Source of the DNA: Candidatus Gastranaerophilales bacterium
GTDB taxonomy: Bacteria > Cyanobacteriota > Vampirovibrionia > Gastranaerophilales > Gastranaerophilaceae
Assembly: GCA_944323945.1 (NCBI GenBank)
Contig: CALUUL010000101.1
Coordinates: 1-5,306 of the forward strand
Direction of reading: 5' to 3'
Length of the DNA: 5,306 nt
Shown piece by piece: positions 1 through 5,306 of this stretch (positions are counted from its first letter, which is position 1; every line of letters starts with the position of its first letter). A program made the translations under genes and the position numbers. The notes beneath the pieces were generated by a model that was not told the origin of the DNA, did not search any database, and saw only the letters and a program-made list of their open reading frames with translations.

Positions 1-72
1 TATAATAATCACCAAGGAAAAGAATTTATAGTTAAAGCTTCAAGATTAATCTATAACAATATATACAATTAA
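1..72 (+). CDS. possible C-terminal end of an unidentified upstream gene (partial)
   Basis: Frame 1 is open from the first base to a TAA at 70-72, giving 23 residues (begins YNNHQGKEF, ends LIYNNIYN). The other two plus frames stop early (frame 3 at once, frame 2 at 29-31). The composition (GKEFIVKASRLIYN) looks like ordinary soluble protein rather than random A/T-rich translation, and the stop is followed by an intergenic stretch, so this could be the tail of a gene starting left of the window. The fragment is too short to assign to a family, and a chance open stretch of this size is quite possible. Confidence 0.35.
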   Translation, partial: YNNHQGKEFIVKASRLIYNNIYN

Positions 73-168
73 ACGTTAACAACGTATTAATATTATATGC
101 GTGTAACTTTACATTGTAAAAAAATAATACCTTATTAGCAAAAAAGAGAAATTTTTTATTTTTTTTTC
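73..168. other. A/T-rich intergenic stretch upstream of the symporter gene
   Basis: No convincing gene is seen on either strand. It holds small imperfect palindromes: ACGTT-AAC-AACGT at 73-85, TTTAC-ATT-GTAAA at 108-120 and AATAA-TACC-TTATT at 123-136. It then has an A-tract (140-145) and a T-rich run (T6 at 152-157, T9 at 159-167). None of the hairpins has a G/C-rich stem followed by a T-run, so no standard intrinsic terminator can be called. The A- and T-tracts lie just upstream of the promoter and could bend the DNA or help RNA polymerase bind, but that is inference. Confidence 0.5.
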
Positions 169-177
169 TGTTATAAT
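169..177 (+). promoter_or_regulatory. extended -10 promoter for the symporter gene
   Basis: TG at 169-170, one base, then a perfect TATAAT at 172-177 form an extended -10 element of the housekeeping sigma-70 type. No TTGACA-like -35 is present at the usual distance (around 149-154 the sequence is AAATTT), which fits promoters that rely on the TG extension. Transcription would be expected to start near 183-185, only about 13-15 bases before the ATG at 198, giving a very short leader. In so A/T-rich a region TATAAT can occur by chance; position and the TG extension are the main support. Confidence 0.6.
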
Positions 178-183
178 TGTCAT

Positions 184-188
184 AGGAA
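184..188 (+). promoter_or_regulatory. Shine-Dalgarno sequence of the symporter gene
   Basis: AGGAA at 184-188 lies nine bases before the ATG at 198-200, a normal spacing. It supports that ATG as the start; the protein beginning there opens with the expected first membrane helix. If the -10 call is right, this site sits almost at the 5' end of the mRNA. Confidence 0.7.
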
Positions 189-197
189 CAATCATTA

Positions 198-1544
198 ATG
201 AAAACATCAAAGCTAACTATATACATCTTTTTAAGTTTAGTATTAGGAATACTTGTGGGTTGGAAATTCCCTGAAATCGGAAGACAAATGCACCCATTGG
301 CTCATGTTTTTTTAAATATGATAAAAATGATTATTGCTCCTTTGTTATTTTCTGTAGTTGTTACAGGGATAGCATCGCACGGAAATATAAACTCTTTAGG
401 CAAATTAGGTGCAAAAACAGTAGTCTATTTTGCTATAGCAACTTCTTTTGCACTAATAATTGGTCTGGGGGTTGGATTTGTATTTAAACCCGGGGACGGT
501 TTTTCTACAACAATATCTCAAAACATGTTAGATACTGCTTCTGTTATGGCAGCTGAAAATAGCCATAATTCATTTGTAGATATGATAGTAAATATAGTTC
601 CGGCTAGTATTATTAAAGCTATGGCTGATGGTGATTTGCTTCAAATAGTTGTTTTCTCAATTTTCTTTGCATTAGCGATTTGTGCGGTTGGTGAAAAAGC
701 AAAGCCTGTTTTGGATTGTATTTCTTCGCTATCTGAAGTTATGTTTAAATTTACACAATTTGTTATGAATTTTGCACCACTCGGAGTTTTTGGAGCAATT
801 TCTTATACAATTGCAGAAAGTGGTCTCGGTGTTATGGTAAATTATGCCAAAATTATCGGATCTTTATATTTCGCATTGATAATATTCTTATTTCTTATAT
901 TGAATGTTGCTTGCAGAATTGTTGGTATTTCAGTATTTTCAGTTATAAGAGCAATAAGAGAACCTGCCTTATTGGCATTTACTACTGCTACGTCTGAAGC
1001 TGCACTTCCTCAAGCTATGAAAATAATGGAAAGCTTTGGAGTTCCTAAAAATATAGTAGGATTTGTAATGCCAACTGGATATACATTCAATCTTGACGGT
1101 TCCACTTTATATTTAGCCCTAGCGATGCTATTTTCTTTACAGATTGTTGGAATTGAAATATCACCAATGCAACTTATATTCGTTATGGGAACTTTAATGC
1201 TAACAAGTAAAGGTATAGCTGGTGTTCCTAGAGTTGCATTAGTTATTTTGGCTGGTACATTATCCAGTTTTGGATATCCTTTAATTGGTGTTGCAATCTT
1301 GCTTGGAATAGACCAAATTTTAGATATGGGTAGAACTACAGTTAACTTAATAGGAAATTGCGTCGCAACCATTGTTATTGCAAGATGGGAAAATGTATTT
1401 AATTATACAAAAATGGAAGAATTTAATAAACAATTTGAAAAACAAAAAGAAGAAACATTTCCATTTTTTGGTAAAGCATTAATATCTAAAGTTGAAATAG
1501 AAGAACACTCAGAATGTGGAGTTTCTGAAAATAACGAAAATTAA
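198..1544 (+). CDS. gltP: dicarboxylate/amino acid:cation symporter, probably for glutamate/aspartate (DAACS/SLC1 family)
   Basis: Inner-membrane secondary transporter that takes up acidic amino acids or dicarboxylates with H+ or Na+. At 448 residues it is full length for the family. Visible landmarks are: an N-terminal helix (about 5-24); IKMIIAPLLF at 42-51; the NIVP segment at 132-135; hairpin 1 with TSEAALP at 265-271; the TM7 cation motif NLDGST at 298-303; hairpin 2 with GIAGVP at 339-344; and TM8 DQILDMGRTTVNLIGN at 372-387. By alignment to GltPh, D376 (D394) should bind the substrate amino group, R379 (R397) the side-chain carboxylate and N383 (N401) the backbone. D376 argues for an amino acid over a pure C4-dicarboxylate, since DctA lacks it, although the TM7 region resembles DctA. 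GltPh D405 is replaced by N387. A hydrophilic tail follows from about 397. The family is sure; substrate and coupling ion are inferred, so the symbol is provisional. It has its own promoter and ribosome site and converges on the AsmA-like gene. Confidence 0.95.
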   Translation: MKTSKLTIYIFLSLVLGILVGWKFPEIGRQMHPLAHVFLNMIKMIIAPLLFSVVVTGIASHGNINSLGKLGAKTVVYFAIATSFALIIGLGVGFVFKPGDGFSTTISQNMLDTASVMAAENSHNSFVDMIVNIVPASIIKAMADGDLLQIVVFSIFFALAICAVGEKAKPVLDCISSLSEVMFKFTQFVMNFAPLGVFGAISYTIAESGLGVMVNYAKIIGSLYFALIIFLFLILNVACRIVGISVFSVIRAIREPALLAFTTATSEAALPQAMKIMESFGVPKNIVGFVMPTGYTFNLDGSTLYLALAMLFSLQIVGIEISPMQLIFVMGTLMLTSKGIAGVPRVALVILAGTLSSFGYPLIGVAILLGIDQILDMGRTTVNLIGNCVATIVIARWENVFNYTKMEEFNKQFEKQKEETFPFFGKALISKVEIEEHSECGVSENNEN

Positions 1545-1550
1545 TTTACT

Positions 1551-4500
1551 TTATAAACTTGGTGTCATATCTGAAAAATCGGGTATTTTTTCTTGATCTT
1601 CGATTTTATAATGATCCGAAACTGTCCACATAAATGAATTTATAGCATTTAAAGAATTAATATTACCATATATATTAACTTTAAATGTATTTGTTTTACT
1701 TCCATTTTGACTGTATAAGTCAGGAATTTTTTCCATTACACTTTGTGGTATTACACTATAAGTAACATCTTTTTTTCCTTTTTGACCATTAACCATCTCT
1801 GATATTGATACATTTCCAAATGATCCTAGTTTTTCTCTTATCTCATCTGAAATTCTTCCATAAATATCTATATTAGCTTGATTTGTTAATAAGTTATGTC
1901 TGCCTTTCATAAACAAGCTCATATTTGTTCCGGTTGTTTGAATACCATCAGTAAGAATATAACCATTTTGAAACAACAAACTTCCATTTGCAACTCTATA
2001 TTGAGCTGTATTATCATGTACTATTGTATTGGCTATTCTATTTAATGTTGCATTCAAAATGCCATGGTATAATAAGTTTTGTGCATATAAATAATATTCA
2101 AACTTGCCTAATGTACCCATTCTGCCGTTAGTAGCATTAAATTGAATATTTCCGTTTAGTGATTTTAATACCGTATTATAATCACCTGTATTCATAGAAA
2201 GTTTAGCATTAAAATCAGACCTTCCTGCCAAATTATCTTCTATTTTACATAAATCATACAAAGAATTTTTTATATCTATACCTTTTCCTGAAATATCAAA
2301 ATTTAAATGTCCATTTGATAAATCATAATAAGCCTTTCCGCTTATAAAACCTGAATATGAATTTGCGGCAATATCTGTCATTTTTAGGATATTTTTTTCT
2401 ATCTTAAAGTCGGAACTGATATCTCGAGCCTTTAAATCTAACATTTTTAAATTATTTATTGTAATAATACCTTTTTCTACAGTAATTTTTGACTCTGCAA
2501 AAGGATTCCTTTCTTTCTGAATCATAGAAAACATTGAATTTAAATCTAAATTCAAAGAATTCAATTGTAGATTTTTAACAATTATATTATTTAAATCAAT
2601 ATTAGGATATAAATCAGCAACCAAATTAAATATTGAATCATTAACTGTTACGTTTGGAGCTAAAACTCGAATATTATTATTTGCAAAACTAATATCTACA
2701 TTTTTTAAAGAAGTAAGATACTTTTTCAAATTATACTTAAAAACCTTAATATTACCACTTATATCCGGAGAATTTATCTTTTTATTTAATAGCAAATTTG
2801 CTTTTAGAGAAATTTCTTCTCCTCCCAAAAAGCTTGTTGCTATAGTTAAAGAATCAGGGATATTTACTCTTAAGTTTTTTAAATGAGCTTCTTTATCAAG
2901 CAAAATTTCTCCATTTAAACCTATTATCTTTTTATTTTTATTAGGGTTTTCTTCATTTAATGATAAATCTTTAATATTTACTGTTTCGCCATTTACACTG
3001 CATTCAAAATTCACAAAAGATGGTTTTTTAAATACTTCATTTATCACCAAATATGATATATAATTATTTTCATTAGCTTTTAAATTGGCTTTTATATTTA
3101 CACCATCACCTTGGAATTGAATATTCCCCGTTGAACTAATTTTTCCCTGTGCTTTATATGGCAATTTAACATCAGGTTTAAGAAATTCTGCTAATTCAGA
3201 AGCTAAAATATTACCTTGCAAATTAATTTGACCTATTGGTTTATTTCTATAATTATTTACTATTCCTGAAACTTTTAGCGCATTTGGTGATGAAAGAATA
3301 TTTTCAGGTATTGAGATTTTGTTTTCATCAAATAAAACTTTAAATTCTTGTGATGATACTTTTCTATTTTTATAACTGACTAAAACATTATTACAAAGTA
3401 CTTCACCTGAATATTTTTTATCGTTTCCAGAAAAATTAATATTTATAGAATTTGCTAAAACTGGTATATTATAATGCCTGTCTTTTATAGACAAATCCTT
3501 TATATTTATATCTGATTTTAGATTATATGATTTGTTTAAGATTCCAGATATATTTGAATTAAAAGACATTTTACCTTTTGTTATCGCAAATGGCAAATCT
3601 TTAGCTATATCAAACAAATTAACTACATTATTCAAATTCAAATCATTTGAAGAAGCATTAATATCAAAAGAAACATCTTCATTAACAACACCACTAATAA
3701 TTACAGGAGTTTTATTTACAAGAGCCTCAGCTTTTTCTATTAATATTTTATTATTGTTGAAGTTAACAAATGCATTTATTCCTGAAACAGAGAATGGCAG
3801 CGAATTTTGTTTTACAGAAGCATTTAAAACTCTCGCATTGCCTAAAGATTTTAATTTTTTAAAATCAGAACTTAACTGAAAATCAGCATCCAATAAACCT
3901 GTAATTTTTATATCTTTCATTGGATTTGGAACATTTAAAACTTCCGTGACACCTGAAATTATTTTTGTCAAATTAGCCAAATTAATGTTCTTTGCTTTTG
4001 TTGTAATCTCAATTGATTTTTTCTTGCCAAATGCAAAAATCCCCTTTAATTCGGCACTATCAGTTTTCGAAGTATGAAGTATTGAATCAATTTTAACTTC
4101 TTGACCATTAAAAACTAAATCAAGATTATTATTTGATAAAACAACATCATCAAGTTTTAATGATAGATCACTAACATTGAGTTTTCCATATACATTGCTA
4201 TCTGAATCAATTTTTAAATGACCAAATATATTTCCCTTAACATTAGAATCGAAAATGGTTTTAAACGGAGAAAATGAAAATTGAGGTTTTTCTGTATTTA
4301 ATGATGAAATTATATCAATATCATATTTTATATATTCATTTTTATTCTCATAAAGTGCACCTTTTAATGCAAAATGAGCTTTATCATTCAATTTTAAATT
4401 CTTCAAAAGTAATTTATCACCCTCTAAATAAAATGTTTTATTTATGGATTCATCATTAAATTTAATCTTATATCTTTCACAAACTGTATCGTGCAGAAAA

Positions 4501-4946
4501 TTATCAAGTTTAAAACCATTTGTATCTATAGTGTTGTTAAAATTTATGTATTTTTCAAGGGAAGTTGAAAAATCCTTGTATAAAGTAATATTAATAATAG
4601 GTCTTGTTAATTTTGCATCCTTTATAACAATTCGTTTGAAAATTAACGGAAATATTTTAACTTTTAAATCAACTTCTTTTAACTTTAGAAAAACTTCATT
4701 ATCAGGGTAAAGAACAAGCGTATGAAACATATGAATTTTTAAATAAGGAGTTAAACTTTTTTTGAATGAAATATCTTCACATAAAACTTTAAATCCTGTC
4801 TCTTTTTCAATAGATTCAGAAACTGTATTTTTATATTTGTTTAAATCAACAACATTCGGAACAATAAGCAGAGCAGAATAATACAGTGTGCTACAGAAAA
4901 TCACACAAAAAAGAACACTCAATATTATTTTTTTCCATTTTTGCAT
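1551..4946 (-). CDS. AsmA-like protein (AsmA/TamB/YhdP clan), predicted envelope lipid-transfer or assembly factor
   Basis: An 1131-residue protein that should be anchored in the inner membrane and span the periplasm. Basic residues (KWKK, 3-6) precede one hydrophobic helix (about 7-30) with no lipobox. Next comes the typical AsmA start (about 31-125): VDLNKYK, a conserved TGFKV, a PYLKI strand, then PLIFKRIVIKDAKL. The middle has recurring beta-rich modules at about 237-307, 348-422, 457-565, 600-680 and 729-779. The AsmA-type C-terminal domain covers about 905-1105 (NGRMGTLGKF, then ANGSLLFQNGYILTDGI and ISDEIREKLG), followed by a short acidic tail. Length is nearer to E. coli TamB and YhdP (over 1200) than AsmA (about 617). 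Relatives form long hydrophobic grooves linked to phospholipid movement between inner and outer membranes, or to outer-membrane protein assembly. Which of these applies here cannot be told. The start at 4946 fits the membrane-anchor topology. It follows atpG by nine bases and is probably co-transcribed with it. No frameshift or truncation is seen. Confidence 0.9.
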   Translation of the reverse strand: MQKWKKIILSVLFCVIFCSTLYYSALLIVPNVVDLNKYKNTVSESIEKETGFKVLCEDISFKKSLTPYLKIHMFHTLVLYPDNEVFLKLKEVDLKVKIFPLIFKRIVIKDAKLTRPIINITLYKDFSTSLEKYINFNNTIDTNGFKLDNFLHDTVCERYKIKFNDESINKTFYLEGDKLLLKNLKLNDKAHFALKGALYENKNEYIKYDIDIISSLNTEKPQFSFSPFKTIFDSNVKGNIFGHLKIDSDSNVYGKLNVSDLSLKLDDVVLSNNNLDLVFNGQEVKIDSILHTSKTDSAELKGIFAFGKKKSIEITTKAKNINLANLTKIISGVTEVLNVPNPMKDIKITGLLDADFQLSSDFKKLKSLGNARVLNASVKQNSLPFSVSGINAFVNFNNNKILIEKAEALVNKTPVIISGVVNEDVSFDINASSNDLNLNNVVNLFDIAKDLPFAITKGKMSFNSNISGILNKSYNLKSDINIKDLSIKDRHYNIPVLANSININFSGNDKKYSGEVLCNNVLVSYKNRKVSSQEFKVLFDENKISIPENILSSPNALKVSGIVNNYRNKPIGQINLQGNILASELAEFLKPDVKLPYKAQGKISSTGNIQFQGDGVNIKANLKANENNYISYLVINEVFKKPSFVNFECSVNGETVNIKDLSLNEENPNKNKKIIGLNGEILLDKEAHLKNLRVNIPDSLTIATSFLGGEEISLKANLLLNKKINSPDISGNIKVFKYNLKKYLTSLKNVDISFANNNIRVLAPNVTVNDSIFNLVADLYPNIDLNNIIVKNLQLNSLNLDLNSMFSMIQKERNPFAESKITVEKGIITINNLKMLDLKARDISSDFKIEKNILKMTDIAANSYSGFISGKAYYDLSNGHLNFDISGKGIDIKNSLYDLCKIEDNLAGRSDFNAKLSMNTGDYNTVLKSLNGNIQFNATNGRMGTLGKFEYYLYAQNLLYHGILNATLNRIANTIVHDNTAQYRVANGSLLFQNGYILTDGIQTTGTNMSLFMKGRHNLLTNQANIDIYGRISDEIREKLGSFGNVSISEMVNGQKGKKDVTYSVIPQSVMEKIPDLYSQNGSKTNTFKVNIYGNINSLNAINSFMWTVSDHYKIEDQEKIPDFSDMTPSL

Positions 4947-4955
4947 ATTACATTT
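4947..4955 (-). promoter_or_regulatory. atpG/asmA-like junction without a clear ribosome binding site
   Basis: Only nine bases (AAATGTAAT in mRNA sense) separate the atpG stop from the next ATG. No GGAGG-like sequence lies in the 20 bases before that ATG; the mRNA there is almost all A and U. A minimal ATG-TAA lies inside the gap. This points to translational coupling, with ribosomes ending atpG restarting on the next gene, and leaves no room for a separate promoter inside the gap. A promoter within atpG cannot be excluded. Confidence 0.45.
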
Positions 4956-5306
4956 TTACTTATTTATAGCTGCACTACCACCAACAATTTCTGTCAGTTC
5001 TTGAGTTATCATCGCTTGACGAACCTTATTATAATCAATAGTCAACATTTGAATCATTTCTTCGGCATTGTCACAAGCTGCAGACATTGCTGTCATTCTT
5101 GATGCTAACTCACTTGCTATAGATTCTAACATAGCTTGAAAAATTATGCTTGATATAAATAGAGGAACTAATTCTGATAAGACAGACGGTAAACTCGGTT
5201 CAATTTCCATATCTGTATACTCTTCCTTTGTATAATCAAAATCAATATCATCAAGAGGAAGAATATCCCATTTTTCAACAGAATATGACATCATATTTCT
5301 AAAACG
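4956..5306 (-). CDS. atpG: F1 ATP synthase subunit gamma, C-terminal part (5' end outside the window)
   Basis: Gamma is the central rotor shaft of F1Fo ATP synthase, turning inside the alpha3beta3 ring to couple ion flow through the membrane to ATP synthesis. The last 116 residues are visible, out of about 290 usual for the family. The frame stays open to the window edge, where four codons (RFRN) precede the first ATG at 5294, so that ATG is internal. The visible part starts at the KF-like position of the central domain, crosses an LPL motif (visible 16-18) and an acidic linker (about 19-36), then enters the long C-terminal helix: ESIASELASRMTAMS (61-75), CDNAEEMI (78-85), YNKVRQAMITQELTEIVGG (92-110). 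The last stretch is the gamma signature; it ends GGSAAINK, with Ser where Ala is usual. SELASRM resembles cyanobacterial and chloroplast gamma, but the long extra loop of those proteins after LPL is missing. Cyanobacterial annotation calls this subunit atpC. Next on the strand is an AsmA-like gene, not atpD. Confidence 0.97.
   Translation of the reverse strand, partial: RFRNMMSYSVEKWDILPLDDIDFDYTKEEYTDMEIEPSLPSVLSELVPLFISSIIFQAMLESIASELASRMTAMSAACDNAEEMIQMLTIDYNKVRQAMITQELTEIVGGSAAINK

Noticed and set aside
108..120. Palindrome TTTAC-ATT-GTAAA considered as a regulator-binding site
   Set aside because: Five-base A/T-rich arms are common by chance here, it matches no operator I can name with confidence, and it lies about 65-75 bases upstream of the predicted transcription start.
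32..226. Minus-strand open frame of 64 codons overlapping the symporter start
   Set aside because: Its product is low-complexity, rich in Asn, Lys, Phe and Tyr from A/T-rich intergenic DNA. It overlaps the promoter, ribosome site and first codons of a well-supported gene.
1010..1372. Minus-strand open frame of 120 codons inside the symporter gene
   Set aside because: It lies antisense to conserved TM7, hairpin 2 and TM8 coding sequence, has no recognisable family and no ribosome site, so it is a shadow.
1509..1528. Hairpin TCAGAA / TTCTGA with an eight-base loop near the end of the symporter gene, considered as a terminator
   Set aside because: The stem is only six pairs with two G-C pairs, lies inside coding sequence, and is not followed by a T-run on the plus strand. 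On the minus strand the following sequence is only loosely T-rich.
3532..3879. Plus-strand open frame of 115 codons inside the AsmA-like gene, with smaller ones at 4274-4459 and 4444-4710
   Set aside because: All are antisense to a continuous 1131-codon gene with clear family features, and none has a promoter, ribosome site or recognisable product.
4890..4940. Cysteines in the N-terminal helix of the AsmA-like protein considered as a lipoprotein signal
   Set aside because: The residues before Cys14 and Cys18 (VLF, VIF) do not fit a lipobox, and the helix is better explained as an uncleaved signal anchor as in AsmA relatives.

Overview
The window comes from a strongly A+T-rich bacterial genome using the standard code. 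It holds one complete plus-strand gene, one complete long minus-strand gene, the 3' part of a second minus-strand gene at the right edge, and possibly the last few codons of a plus-strand gene at the left edge. A long AsmA-clan protein implies a diderm (two-membrane) cell. The ATP synthase gamma C-terminus has a cyanobacterial flavour (ASELASRM motif). It is followed by a gene unrelated to ATP synthase rather than by beta and epsilon, as in the split atp operons of Cyanobacteria. With the low G+C, this makes a non-photosynthetic cyanobacterial relative (Vampirovibrionia/Gastranaerophilales type) my best guess, but it is inference only.

Layout, left to right. Bases 1-72 stay open in frame 1 to a TAA and may be the end of an upstream gene. 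Bases 73-197 are an A/T-rich intergenic stretch ending in an extended -10 promoter (169-177) and a Shine-Dalgarno sequence (184-188). Bases 198-1544 (+) encode a 448-residue dicarboxylate/amino acid:cation symporter, probably for glutamate/aspartate. Six bases later, 1551-4946 (-) encodes an 1131-residue AsmA-like protein with an N-terminal membrane anchor, repeated beta-rich modules and an AsmA-type C-terminal domain. Nine bases upstream of it on the same strand, 4956-5306 (-) is the C-terminal part of the F1 gamma subunit (atpG), which continues past the window edge.

The atpG and asmA-like genes are probably one transcription unit, the second lacking a good ribosome binding site of its own and likely translated by coupling. 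This unit converges tail to tail with the symporter gene, with almost no space for a terminator. The symporter has its own promoter and is probably independent. I see no mobile element, CRISPR array, RNA gene or defence system, and nothing that looks like a wholly new system. The most interesting points are the gene order around atpG, the modular repeats of the AsmA-like protein, and departures from well-studied transporter sequences at ion- and gate-related positions.
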